In this document: piece by piece, positions 52,283 through 61,192 of the stretch
Position numbering within the stretch: the first letter of the stretch is position 1
How the letters are laid out: each line of letters opens with the position of its first letter
Assembly (NCBI RefSeq): GCF_009617755.1
Contig: NZ_BGZH01000005.1
Location: 1-64,000, forward strand
Length of the DNA stretch: 64,000 nucleotides
DNA from: Marinobacter salsuginis
GTDB taxonomy: Bacteria > Pseudomonadota > Gammaproteobacteria > Pseudomonadales > Oleiphilaceae
Direction of reading: 5' to 3'
Made by a program: the position numbers and the translations under genes
The notes under the pieces: generated by a model
The model's database searches: none
The model's input: the letters and a program-made list of their open reading frames with translations, nothing else
Told to the model about the DNA's origin: nothing

Positions 52283-55141
52283 TTGACCGCCCACGTTGCC
52301 CCGATTTCCCTCGACTTTGAGGAGGGAATAGATCGCAAGACCCTCCGTCGTCTGAGGGACCGGTTTCTACTGGTCAATCAGCAGCGCTGGAATCGCGCCC
52401 ATTCGGCGTTGTCCTATCGCCAGCAGATGGTGCTGGAAATTCTGCCCCTGGCGTTTCATCTCAACCATCCCGCGTTGCCCGGTTATCTGGACAGCGATTG
52501 CCCTTATGGTTTCAGTAATTACAAACCTTCGCCGGCCACGATCAATGCGGCGCGGCGGCTGGCCCGAACCTTTTCGCTGAAGGATGAGGGCAAGCGCAAG
52601 CCGGATCTGGACGCCGTATTCCTGATGGGCAGCCCGGGAACCCTGGGTCACTCCGTGGCCAGTGACCTCGATGTCTGGCTCTGCCACCGCAGCGATTTGC
52701 CGGAGCGGGGCATTCGCTGTCTTGAACGCAAGGCCACCAAGCTGACCCGCTGGGCGGAATCGTTTGGTGTGGAGCTTCATGTTTTCGTTTTCTGTGCCTC
52801 GGACTGGCGGGCCGGCCGACAGCGGGCGGAAGTAACCGGCGAAAACTGTGGCAGTGCCCAGCATTTCCTGCTTCTGGATGAGTTCTACCGGACCAGCATC
52901 CATCTGGCCGGCGCGTGGCCCATGTGGTGGCTGATTCCCCCGGAACAGGAGCAAAACTACGACGACTGCATGCGCAAGCTGGTCGATTTCCGGTTTGTGC
53001 GCGCCGAGGATTACATCGATTTTGGCCCGGTACCGGGGATCCCCGAGGCAGAATTTCTCGGTGCCGGTGTCTGGCAGCTGTACAAGGGAATTGACGCGCC
53101 CTGGAAGTCGATCCTCAAGCTGCTTCTGATCGAATGCTACGCGCGCACGACCGGCGAGGCCTTATTGTCCGCCGCGTTCAAGCGGGCGGTATTCCGGGGA
53201 GAGACCGATGCCGACAGCCTCGACCCTTACGTCATGCTTTACAGCCGCCTTGAAGGCTGGCTTGCCGGGCCGGAAGTGGCCTCGAGACTGGACCTGATCC
53301 GTCGGAGCCTGTACCTGAAAGCCGGCTTGCCGCTGACCCGGTCCGAGGCTTCAGGGGAGCAGTGGCGCGCTCGCCTGTTGCGCCAGCTAGTGACAGATTG
53401 GGGCTGGTCCGAGAGTACGCTGTCAGAACTGGACGAGCGTCAGCGCTGGCGGGCGGAGGATGTCACCACCTTGCGCCGAACCATTGTCAACGAATTGACT
53501 CATAGTTACCGGTTGCTGTCGAAAATGGCCAGGGAACATGGCCAGCGGGCTGCTATCAGTGCCAACGATATCAACCTGCTGGGCCGCAAACTCTATGCGG
53601 CGTTTCAGCGCAAAGCCGGCAAGATTGAGCAGATCAACCCCGGGCTGGCCCCTTCACTGGCCGAGGAAAACCTGGCGTTCCATCATCAGTCGGAGCAGGG
53701 TGGCGATTCCAATGGCTGGCTCCTGTATCGGGATCTGGAAGATCCGGCCGATGCGTTCTGGCAACCCGTCATTCGTCGCTCGGGTAATCTGGCGGAACTG
53801 ATGGTCTGGTGCTACTGCAATGGTCTGCTGACAAGATCGACACGACTGAACGTGCGTTCGGGAACCAGCATTGCCTCGGTCAGCGAATTGCGGGAAATGC
53901 TGGACGCGCTATCCGCGTTTCTGCCCTTTCCGGTTCCGCCGGCCGAGCGGGAGGCGCTGTCCCGGGGTGTTCGCCCCCTGAGAAACCTGCTGCTGGTCAA
54001 CGTGGGTGTCGATCCCCAGGCGCACCTCACGGAAAAGGGGCTCCACAAGCTCAGCTCACGGCATGATTCTCTTGGTTTCAGTGGCGGTCGGGAGAACCTG
54101 GTGATCAGCATCGACCAGATCACCTTCAACAGCTGGCACGAGGTGAGTCTGCAACACTACGCGGCCGGCGATACCCTGATCCAGTGCCTGAAGAATATCC
54201 TCGCCTCGGTGGCAGCAAATCCGGCTGAACTGCCCGGCGTTCAGGTGCACTGCCACAACCGGGGCCACGGTTCTGCAATTGCCCGCCGGGTTCAGGAACT
54301 GTTTGCCGATGTGCTCAGACCCTTCTTCGCCGGCGGTGCCGGCCCGCATCCGCTGCGCTATGTGATTGAGATGGATCGACGCTACTTCCTGCTCCAGTTC
54401 AATGGCCTGGAGCCGGGATTCGTGGCCCTGGAGAGTTTTGAAGCGCTGATGGAGCACCTGGCAATGCCCCAGGAACGCTACCTGCCGGTGGTGTTCGATC
54501 GTTATGCGCTGCAGGAGGAGCCGGCCCTGCGGGCGGTTTGCCTGGCCAGCGAACCGGATAATATCCAGGTGTTCTACCGGATTATGGGCGAACGGGCGCG
54601 GCTCTGGGTGGTTGATGAGCTGGGTTCGGTGTTCAGCTGGGAGCAGGCGGTGACCAGCCGCCGGCACCTTCTAGTACCGGTTCTGCGGTTTCTGGATAAC
54701 CTGATTGAGCGGCGGCTGCTGCGCCACACCGACTCGGCCGGAGTAGTTGCAGGCGTTCAGTGTTACGAAATTATCCGGCGTGACGGGACCTGGCGCGCCG
54801 AATACCGTCCCGAATCGGATTCGGGCGTACCCCTGCCCGGGTTTGAGGTTCAGGCCGTGGGTATCCATGAGGGGGACAGTCGGCTGCGCTTCGACATCTT
54901 TTGCGGTGACCAGGAATTCAGCGTACAGGAATATGGTGACCAACTGATTCCGGCGGTGGCCCACTACATCCGGTCCCTGCGCCAGAGTGACGAGGGTTAC
55001 CCGGTGTACCTGACCGACGTCCATCTGCCCCACGACCTCGACCCGCGTGTCTATCAGCAGGACATCCAGACCAGTCAGTACCTTTATTACCGGTCTGTAC
55101 TGGAGGACTCTTTGAACCGGCACCTTGCAAACGCGCGCTGA
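52283..55141 (+). CDS. cyaA: Class I adenylate cyclase
   Basis: This 952-residue protein makes cAMP from ATP. The N-terminal catalytic half (to about 550) contains the nucleotidyltransferase motif FLMGSPGTLGHSVASDLDVW (about 114-133) and GRKLYAAFQRKAGKIEQINPG; the C-terminal half is the regulatory region of the class. It is longer than E. coli CyaA (848) and near Pseudomonas CyaA (about 950). It starts with TTG behind GCGGAG; E. coli cyaA also uses a weak TTG start, which limits synthesis. No cAMP receptor protein gene is in the window. Confidence 0.95.
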   Translation: MTAHVAPISLDFEEGIDRKTLRRLRDRFLLVNQQRWNRAHSALSYRQQMVLEILPLAFHLNHPALPGYLDSDCPYGFSNYKPSPATINAARRLARTFSLKDEGKRKPDLDAVFLMGSPGTLGHSVASDLDVWLCHRSDLPERGIRCLERKATKLTRWAESFGVELHVFVFCASDWRAGRQRAEVTGENCGSAQHFLLLDEFYRTSIHLAGAWPMWWLIPPEQEQNYDDCMRKLVDFRFVRAEDYIDFGPVPGIPEAEFLGAGVWQLYKGIDAPWKSILKLLLIECYARTTGEALLSAAFKRAVFRGETDADSLDPYVMLYSRLEGWLAGPEVASRLDLIRRSLYLKAGLPLTRSEASGEQWRARLLRQLVTDWGWSESTLSELDERQRWRAEDVTTLRRTIVNELTHSYRLLSKMAREHGQRAAISANDINLLGRKLYAAFQRKAGKIEQINPGLAPSLAEENLAFHHQSEQGGDSNGWLLYRDLEDPADAFWQPVIRRSGNLAELMVWCYCNGLLTRSTRLNVRSGTSIASVSELREMLDALSAFLPFPVPPAEREALSRGVRPLRNLLLVNVGVDPQAHLTEKGLHKLSSRHDSLGFSGGRENLVISIDQITFNSWHEVSLQHYAAGDTLIQCLKNILASVAANPAELPGVQVHCHNRGHGSAIARRVQELFADVLRPFFAGGAGPHPLRYVIEMDRRYFLLQFNGLEPGFVALESFEALMEHLAMPQERYLPVVFDRYALQEEPALRAVCLASEPDNIQVFYRIMGERARLWVVDELGSVFSWEQAVTSRRHLLVPVLRFLDNLIERRLLRHTDSAGVVAGVQCYEIIRRDGTWRAEYRPESDSGVPLPGFEVQAVGIHEGDSRLRFDIFCGDQEFSVQEYGDQLIPAVAHYIRSLRQSDEGYPVYLTDVHLPHDLDPRVYQQDIQTSQYLYYRSVLEDSLNRHLANAR

Positions 55142-55207
55142 CCTCGCGGCCCGGGGCGGGTGTCAGGTATACTGCGTCCATTGTGAACTCAGGGGTAGGT
55201 AGCCGAT

Positions 55208-55369
55208 ATGCGAGCGTGGACTCTGCCGATCATGGTGCTGGTGCTGGCTCTGACTGTGAGCGGTTGCGGCCAGAAAGGTCCGTTGTACCGTGACAGTCAG
55301 GCCGCATCTGCGAATTCCGCGGCGGATTCCGCCCAGGAGCCGTCAGACAGGGAAGAAAACCGCGAGTAG
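55208..55369 (+). CDS. lptM: Small lipoprotein LptM (LppL/YifL family)
   Basis: This 53-residue lipoprotein starts MRAWTLPIMVLVLALTVSG and is lipidated at Cys20, followed at once by the family signature GCGQKGPLY. The remaining tail is Ala/Ser/Glu-rich and probably unstructured. E. coli LptM binds LptD and helps its correct disulfide maturation in the outer-membrane LPS translocon. It is the first gene of the lptM-lysA-dapF group, the arrangement of lppL in Pseudomonas. Easily missed because of its length; GGTAG stands at Shine-Dalgarno distance. Confidence 0.9.
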   Translation: MRAWTLPIMVLVLALTVSGCGQKGPLYRDSQAASANSAADSAQEPSDREENRE

Positions 55370-55410
55370 CACGCCGGCCTCCCGACCCCGTACAACGAAT
55401 CAGGAAACTC

Positions 55411-56661
55411 ATGGATCATTTCAACTACCGCGACGGCGAGCTCTACGCCGAGGATGTCCCTGTCTCTGCCATTGCCGATCGTTTTGGCACTCCGGCTTAT
55501 GTCTACTCCCGCGCGACGCTCGAACGGCACTATCGGGCCTACGACGATGCCCTTCGGGATCATCCGCATCTGGTGTGCTACGCGGTAAAAGCCAACAGCA
55601 ATCTCGCCGTGCTGAATGTTCTGGCCCGACTCGGTGCCGGCTTCGATATTGTTTCGGCCGGTGAGCTGGAGCGGGTATTGAAAGCCGGTGGCGACCCATC
55701 ACGGGTGGTCTTCTCCGGCGTTGGCAAGCAGGAGTGGGAAATGAAGCGGGCGCTCGAGGTGGGCGTGCGCTGTTTCAATGTGGAATCCGACACCGAGCTG
55801 GACCGGCTCAATGCCGTGGCGGGCGAGCTCGGCGTGAAGGCACCGGTTTCTCTGAGGGTGAACCCGGATGTTGATGCCGGTACCCACCCCTACATTTCCA
55901 CGGGTCTGAAAGAGAACAAGTTCGGCATCGACATTGCCGAAGCCCCACAGGTGTATGCCCGTGCCGCCGGTATGCCGAATCTCGAAGTGAAGGGTGTTGA
56001 CTGCCACATTGGTTCCCAGTTGACCAGTGTGTCACCGTTCCTGGACGCTCTTGACCGTGTGCTGGCCCTGGTTGATTCCTTGGCGGAGCAGGGCATTCAC
56101 ATCCATCATCTGGATATGGGCGGTGGCCTGGGTGTTACCTACAATCAGGAGCAGCCGCCGCAGCCATCGGACTATGTGAAAGCGCTGGCCGGGCGCCTGG
56201 GTGACCGGAAGCTGGAGCTGATTCTCGAGCCGGGCCGTTCCATTGCCGCCAATGCCGGCATTCTGTTGACCAGGGTCGAGTTCCTGAAGTGCACCGAGCA
56301 TCGGAACTTTGCCATCATTGATGCCGCGATGAATGATCTGATTCGTCCGGCCCTGTACAGCGCCTGGCAGGCGATCATTCCGGTCAGGCCGCATCAGGAA
56401 GGCGAGGAAAAGGCCTGGGATCTGGTCGGCCCGGTGTGTGAAACCGGCGACTTCCTGGGCAAGGATCGTCATCTGCGCCTGCAGGCGGGGGATCTGCTGG
56501 CAGTTCGCTCTGCCGGTGCTTACGGCTTTGTCATGAGTTCCAATTACAACACGCGGAACCGGCCGCCGGAACTGATGGTCGATGGCGACCAGGTGCATGT
56601 GGTTCGTCGCCGTGAAACTCTCGAAGACCAGCTCGCACCCGAGAGCTGCCTTCCTGAATGA
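55411..56661 (+). CDS. lysA: Diaminopimelate decarboxylase
   Basis: This 416-residue PLP enzyme (alanine racemase-like fold III) makes L-lysine from meso-diaminopimelate. PLP binds Lys60 in [12 protein letters not shown]; further marks are [55 protein letters not shown] and the active-site Cys in [11 protein letters not shown]. Length matches Pseudomonas LysA (415). It follows lptM by 41 bp and overlaps dapF by 4 nt (ATGA), so the last two steps to lysine are translated together. Confidence 0.97.
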   Translation: MDHFNYRDGELYAEDVPVSAIADRFGTPAYVYSRATLERHYRAYDDALRDHPHLVCYAVKANSNLAVLNVLARLGAGFDIVSAGELERVLKAGGDPSRVVFSGVGKQEWEMKRALEVGVRCFNVESDTELDRLNAVAGELGVKAPVSLRVNPDVDAGTHPYISTGLKENKFGIDIAEAPQVYARAAGMPNLEVKGVDCHIGSQLTSVSPFLDALDRVLALVDSLAEQGIHIHHLDMGGGLGVTYNQEQPPQPSDYVKALAGRLGDRKLELILEPGRSIAANAGILLTRVEFLKCTEHRNFAIIDAAMNDLIRPALYSAWQAIIPVRPHQEGEEKAWDLVGPVCETGDFLGKDRHLRLQAGDLLAVRSAGAYGFVMSSNYNTRNRPPELMVDGDQVHVVRRRETLEDQLAPESCLPE

Positions 56662-57590
56662 GCGGGGGCGAGGAGATGACACAGCAACGCCGGAATCAGG
56701 GCCCCACGCTTCGGTTCACCAAGATGCATGGGCTGGGCAACGATTTTATGGTGGTGGATGCCATCAGCCAGCCGTTCCGTCTGCGGCCTGAGATGATCCG
56801 GGAACTGGCCAACCGGAATTTCGGGATTGGCTTCGACCAGCTGCTGGTGGTGGAGCCGCCTGGTCTGCCGGATGTCGATTTCCGTTATCGCATTTTCAAT
56901 GCGGACGGATCCGAGGTGGAGCAGTGCGGCAATGGGGCCCGGTGTTTCGCGCGATTCGTTCGCGACCAGCGCCTGACCAATAAAAAAGTCATCCGGGTTC
57001 AGACCGCGAAAGGCGTGATTGAGCTTCGCGTGGGGCGCGAAGGCATGGTGATGGTTAACATGGGTGTGCCTGAGTTCAATCCGCCGGCGATTCCGTTTGC
57101 CGCTGACCGCCGCAAGGACGTCTACACCGTGGATGTCGATGGCCAGACAGTGGAACTGAGCGCCCTGTCCATGGGTAATCCCCATGGCGTATTGCTGGTT
57201 GAGGATGTGGAACAGGCGCCGGTGGAAACGCTGGGGCCCAAGCTCGAGCGCCATCCCCGATTCCCGGCCAGGGCCAATATCGGGTTCTTGCAGATCCTCG
57301 ACCGCACTCATGTTCGACTCCGGGTATTTGAGCGGGGTTCCGGCGAGACCATGGCCTGTGGCAGCGGCGCCTGTGCCGCTGTTGTTGCCGGCTGCTTGCG
57401 TGGTCTGTTGGACTCCCGCGTGGAGGTGGAGTTGAGGGGTGGCAAGCTGGTCATCGAATGGCAGGGTGAGGGGTCCCCTGTTATGATGGAAGGGCCTGCA
57501 ACCAGTGTATTTGAGGGGCAGTTGAGGCTGCCGGGTGAATCTGGTGGTCGCCGCCGCAGGAGCGGTCGCCCCCATAAACAAAGATCCTGA
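56658..57590 (+). CDS. dapF: Diaminopimelate epimerase
   Basis: This 310-residue enzyme converts LL- to meso-diaminopimelate with two catalytic Cys: Cys90 in [14 protein letters not shown] and the Cys in [29 protein letters not shown] is the standard opening. The start overlapping lysA is used; an ATG six codons later is also possible. The protein is about 30 residues longer than E. coli DapF because of a basic C-terminal tail ([16 protein letters not shown]) beyond the last conserved strand. Followed closely by the DUF484 gene. Confidence 0.95.
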   Translation: MSGGEEMTQQRRNQGPTLRFTKMHGLGNDFMVVDAISQPFRLRPEMIRELANRNFGIGFDQLLVVEPPGLPDVDFRYRIFNADGSEVEQCGNGARCFARFVRDQRLTNKKVIRVQTAKGVIELRVGREGMVMVNMGVPEFNPPAIPFAADRRKDVYTVDVDGQTVELSALSMGNPHGVLLVEDVEQAPVETLGPKLERHPRFPARANIGFLQILDRTHVRLRVFERGSGETMACGSGACAAVVAGCLRGLLDSRVEVELRGGKLVIEWQGEGSPVMMEGPATSVFEGQLRLPGESGGRRRRSGRPHKQRS

Positions 57591-57606
57591 CAGCCAGGAG
57601 TACTCC

Positions 57607-58353
57607 ATGACAGAACAAACGGCCCGACAGAAGGCCGGTGAGCTCACGCGGGAAGAGGTGGCAGACTACCTGCGAGCCAACCCCGATTTCTTTATTGATC
57701 AGGACGAACTGCTGCGCAGTCTTACCCTGCCACACGACAGTGGTCGGGCGATTTCCCTTGTGGAGCGCCAGGTGCATCTGTTTCGGGAGCAACGGGACAC
57801 TCTGCGCAGGGAGCTGGTGGAGCTGGTGTCCATCGCCCGCCACAATGACCGGTTGTTCGAGAAGAGCAAGCGCTTACTGATGCAGGTGATTGAGGCCCGG
57901 ACCCTCAACGACATGGCCTCGGCCATTGACGACAGCATCCGCGGCGATTTCGGCCTCGACGCTGCCTCCGTACTGTTGTTCACCGATGTCGAACTGCCCG
58001 AGGCCTCCCAGGGTGCATTGCATGTGGTGAGTCCCTCCGTGGCCCGTGAGCGACTGGGTAGCCTGCTGGAAGGCGAGAGGGCCGTATGCGGCCAGTTCCG
58101 TGAGAGCGAGCGGGAGTTTCTGTTCCCGGACCGGGAAGAACCGATTGCCTCCGTGGCGCTGGTACCGCTCAGACATGATGAGCTGGTAGGTGTGTTTGCG
58201 GTCGGCAGCTGCCAGCCGGGCTATTTTGACCAGAGCATGGGATCGCTGTTTCTGAGTTACATCAGTGATACCCTCAGCCGCCTCCTGCCCCCCATGGTGC
58301 AGCGCCACACCATGGCTGCGCCGGTCACCGATATGGCGACGGAGTCCCGCTAA
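57607..58353 (+). CDS. DUF484 family protein
   Basis: This 248-residue cytoplasmic protein is a DUF484 member. Its N-terminal part contains LTREEVADYLRANPDFFIDQDELLRSL and a helix with ISLVERQVHLFREQRDTLRREL, followed by a GAF-like domain (about 100-230; PIASVALVPLRHDELVGVFAVGS). The same gene stands between dapF and xerC in Pseudomonas and E. coli (yigA position). Function is unknown; conserved placement suggests a link to XerC or simply shared transcription. The start at 57607 follows CAGGAG. Confidence 0.88.
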   Translation: MTEQTARQKAGELTREEVADYLRANPDFFIDQDELLRSLTLPHDSGRAISLVERQVHLFREQRDTLRRELVELVSIARHNDRLFEKSKRLLMQVIEARTLNDMASAIDDSIRGDFGLDAASVLLFTDVELPEASQGALHVVSPSVARERLGSLLEGERAVCGQFRESEREFLFPDREEPIASVALVPLRHDELVGVFAVGSCQPGYFDQSMGSLFLSYISDTLSRLLPPMVQRHTMAAPVTDMATESR

Positions 58354-58354
58354 G

Positions 58355-59314
58355 GTGTCAGCGGTTCCGGAGCGTCCTTCGGTGCCCCAGGAGCTTGTCG
58401 GGCCGCTGACGGAATTTATCCGGCATCTGGCTTCTGAAAAACGTCATTCCCCCAGAACCTGCGAAAGCTACCAGCGCGATCTGCAACGTCTGGCAAGCTG
58501 GCTGAGCCAGAGCGGGTTAACCGCCTGGCACCGGGTCACTAATCACGATCTGCGCCGCTATGTGGCAACGCTCAGCCGGGAGGGTCTGTCAGGCCGGAGC
58601 ATTGCCCGGCACCTTTCCGCGACCCGACGTTTTTACCAGTTCCTGCTCAGGGAGAAACTTGCCTCGGATAATCCGGCGCTGGATATCCGTGCCCCCAAGA
58701 GTGGTCGGCGCTTGCCTCGAGTGGCAGACGTGGATCAACTGAATCATCTGCTTGACTGTCAACCGGACGACCCCCTGGAGGTCCGCGACCTGTGCATGTT
58801 CGAGCTGATGTACTCCTCTGGGCTGCGGCTGGCGGAGTTGGCAAGCCTGGATCTCGATACCGTCGATCTGCGCGGTGGAGAAGTCCGTGTGCTGGGTAAG
58901 GGCGGCAAGGAACGGCTGCTGCCCGTAGGGCGCAAGGCAATTGCCGCCATTCAGGCCTGGCTGCAGCACAGAGCCGCGCTGGCCAGTGACGGTGAAGCCG
59001 CTTTGTTTGTCAGCCAGCGGGGCGAGAGGCTCAGCCACCGCAGTATCCAGGCCCGCCTGAGCCGCTGGGGGATCAGCCGCGGTGCCGACCAGAAACTCCA
59101 TCCCCACATGCTGCGACACTCCTTTGCCAGCCACATGCTTGAATCCAGTGGCGACCTGCGGGCCGTACAAGAGTTACTGGGGCACGCCGACATTGCCACA
59201 ACCCAGGTCTATACTCATCTTGATTTTCAACATTTGGCACGGGTTTATGACCAGAGTCACCCCAGGGCGCGTCGCGATAAGTATCATGGCAAGACCAGTG
59301 ACGAGAGTTCCTGA
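58355..59314 (+). CDS. xerC: Site-specific tyrosine recombinase XerC
   Basis: This 319-residue recombinase works with XerD at dif to resolve chromosome dimers. The N-terminal SAM-like domain (about 12-95) has FIRHLASEKRHSPRTCESYQRDL; the catalytic domain has Arg in YSSGLRLAEL, Lys in LGKGGKERLLPV, the His-x-x-Arg box in HPHMLRHSFASHML, His in LGHADIATTQ and the nucleophile Tyr in VYTHLDFQHL. The start is GTG, 1 nt after the DUF484 stop; a longer reading upstream lies inside that gene. No dif-like 28-mer was looked for beyond the window. Confidence 0.96.
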   Translation: MSAVPERPSVPQELVGPLTEFIRHLASEKRHSPRTCESYQRDLQRLASWLSQSGLTAWHRVTNHDLRRYVATLSREGLSGRSIARHLSATRRFYQFLLREKLASDNPALDIRAPKSGRRLPRVADVDQLNHLLDCQPDDPLEVRDLCMFELMYSSGLRLAELASLDLDTVDLRGGEVRVLGKGGKERLLPVGRKAIAAIQAWLQHRAALASDGEAALFVSQRGERLSHRSIQARLSRWGISRGADQKLHPHMLRHSFASHMLESSGDLRAVQELLGHADIATTQVYTHLDFQHLARVYDQSHPRARRDKYHGKTSDESS

Positions 59315-59382
59315 AACCGGCAACAGGCAGTTCAGGCGTTTTCAAACATCAACAGTACAGCAAGGATAGGCGGGAGCGCTTC

Positions 59383-60870
59383 ATGGCATCGGATCAGTCC
59401 TGGAAGGATAAATACCTTCGGGAACTCGAGTCTGCAGAAAACCGGGAAAAGCAGTGGAAGGCCGAGCGTAATACCCTTGAGCGCATGTTGGTTCGAACCA
59501 GTCTGGCATCGGAAGGCCAAACGCCGGAACTGGACCGCCTGTTGGTGCGAATTCGCAAGGACCTGCGGAAGAACCGGGTGGATGTGGAAGCCTGGAAGGA
59601 ATTGCAGGATCAGATTGACCGTCAGGTCGCCCTGCTCGACGAGCGTCAGCCCGCAAACGACACGAAGCTCTCCTTCTTCTCCCGAAAATCTCGGGAGCCA
59701 GAACAACAGCAGCAGACCAATACGGAATCTCAACCCGAGAACCCCGAGAACCCCGAGCAGCCCGAGGCTGCCCAGGGCAATGGTGAGGATATTGAAGACA
59801 ATGCCCAGAGATTGCGCATTGCTCGCCGAGTAGGCCAACTGTTGGGACAGATGCTCGCCCAGGTATCCCTCGAGCCTGCGGCTGAGGCGCGGGCTCGTGC
59901 TCTGCAGCAGTCTTTGTTGGCCAGCAACGACTGGGATGAACTTCGGGAAGGGCTGAACCATGTGGCAGAGCTGGTGATAGCCGCCGTTACCCGCAGTAAG
60001 CGTGAATTCGAGGCCTTCCTCAAGCGCCTGGATGAGCGGCTGGAGCTGCTAAGGGAGCACTTCTCTGCCCAGTCTTCGGCCCAGTCCGGTCGGCTGGATG
60101 CCTCCGAGCATCTGGATCGGGAAATCCGTGAGGAGATCGAGCGGGTGGGCCAACGGCTGCAGGAGAGTGATGATCTGCAGGATCTCAAACAGTCGGTCAG
60201 CCGTCACCTTGAATCCATCGGTCAGGCCGTCGGTCGCTTTCGAACCCAGGAGTCAGAGCGCGAGCGTGCTCTTTCCGAGCAGCTTGAGGCAATGCAAGAG
60301 AAAGTAGCCGCCATGGAAGCTCATTCCGAACAGATGCAGGAGCAGGTCCGCAAGGAGCGATTGCGCGCCATGACCGATCTGCTCACCGAGTTACCCAATC
60401 GCGAAGCCTGGCAGGAACGCCTTTCATTCGAGTACAACCGCTGGCAACGGTACAGCCATCCGCTGACCGTGGGTGTGCTGGATATTGATCTGTTCAAACG
60501 GATCAACGACTCCTACGGCCACAAGGCTGGAGACCGGGTATTGCAACTTGTGGCGCGGGAGGTCAGGGAGCGACTGCGCACCACCGACTTTGTGGCCCGG
60601 TTTGGCGGCGAGGAGTTCGTGGTGCTGTTTCCGGAAACCGAGCCGGCAGATGCCAGGGCGGTGGTTGATAAACTGCGGGAGCATGTCGGCAGGCTGCCCT
60701 TTCATTTTCGGGGCGAACCGGTGACGGTGACTTTTTCCGCTGGTCTGGCGGGGTTCGTTGTCGGCGATACCGAAGAATCAGTGTTTGACCGCGCAGACCG
60801 CGCCCTCTATCAGGCCAAGGACGCAGGTCGCGATCAGGTTGTGATCGGCAAAAGTGCCGCCGTTCAGTGA
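59383..60870 (+). CDS. Diguanylate cyclase (coiled-coil GGDEF)
   Basis: This 495-residue soluble protein is long, charged and helical before a C-terminal GGDEF domain (about 328-490). The active motif GGEEF is at 408-412, the inhibitory site RxxD at Arg399-Asp402, and DIDLFKRINDSYGHKAGDRVL is intact, so it should make c-di-GMP from GTP. The N-terminal 320 residues are mainly coiled coil, with a Gln/Pro/Glu/Asn-rich linker (about 104-128) carrying short PEN repeats. It has no membrane or known sensor domain. Close behind xerC (68 bp), possibly the last gene of that operon. Confidence 0.92.
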   Translation: MASDQSWKDKYLRELESAENREKQWKAERNTLERMLVRTSLASEGQTPELDRLLVRIRKDLRKNRVDVEAWKELQDQIDRQVALLDERQPANDTKLSFFSRKSREPEQQQQTNTESQPENPENPEQPEAAQGNGEDIEDNAQRLRIARRVGQLLGQMLAQVSLEPAAEARARALQQSLLASNDWDELREGLNHVAELVIAAVTRSKREFEAFLKRLDERLELLREHFSAQSSAQSGRLDASEHLDREIREEIERVGQRLQESDDLQDLKQSVSRHLESIGQAVGRFRTQESERERALSEQLEAMQEKVAAMEAHSEQMQEQVRKERLRAMTDLLTELPNREAWQERLSFEYNRWQRYSHPLTVGVLDIDLFKRINDSYGHKAGDRVLQLVAREVRERLRTTDFVARFGGEEFVVLFPETEPADARAVVDKLREHVGRLPFHFRGEPVTVTFSAGLAGFVVGDTEESVFDRADRALYQAKDAGRDQVVIGKSAAVQ

Positions 60871-61097
60871 CGCATCATCGCGTCGAGTTCGTCGATAACC
60901 TCAGCCCAGTCACTGTCTTCCTCAAGCCCCTCCTCAAGGAAGTGAGACTGGCTTTCGGACCAGATGGGGGCGTCCTGGATGGCGACCTCGCTGGGCAGGG
61001 GCGAGTACTTGGCGACGAAATCCTCAATGCTTTTGGCGTCAGACGCCAGGCCAAGTTGTTCGAACAGAGTGCTTAGGGTGTGTTTGCTGGTATCCAT
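60864..61097 (-). CDS. DUF2789 family protein
   Basis: This 77-residue acidic protein fits DUF2789: MDTSKHTLSTLFEQLGL at the start, IEDFVAKYSPLP in the middle and FLEEGLEEDSDWAEVIDEL at the end. The family is small and helical, common in Pseudomonas and relatives, without known function. The 3' end overlaps the stop of the diguanylate cyclase gene (7 bp, opposite strand). It is divergent from the sensor kinase gene. Confidence 0.85.
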   Translation of the reverse strand: MDTSKHTLSTLFEQLGLASDAKSIEDFVAKYSPLPSEVAIQDAPIWSESQSHFLEEGLEEDSDWAEVIDELDAMMRH

Positions 61098-61192
61098 GGA
61101 ATTCGTCTCCCGTTGGCCGTTTGCTTGAATGAAATCAATGGCGTTTGCAGGTATTGTTCCCTGAAATGTAGCGGAACCCCTAAGGATATCCA

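Noticed and set aside
59727..59770. Short GAACCCCGA-type repeats, considered as a CRISPR or VNTR array
   Set aside because: They encode PEN/PEQPE repeats in frame within the diguanylate cyclase linker, with no spacers.
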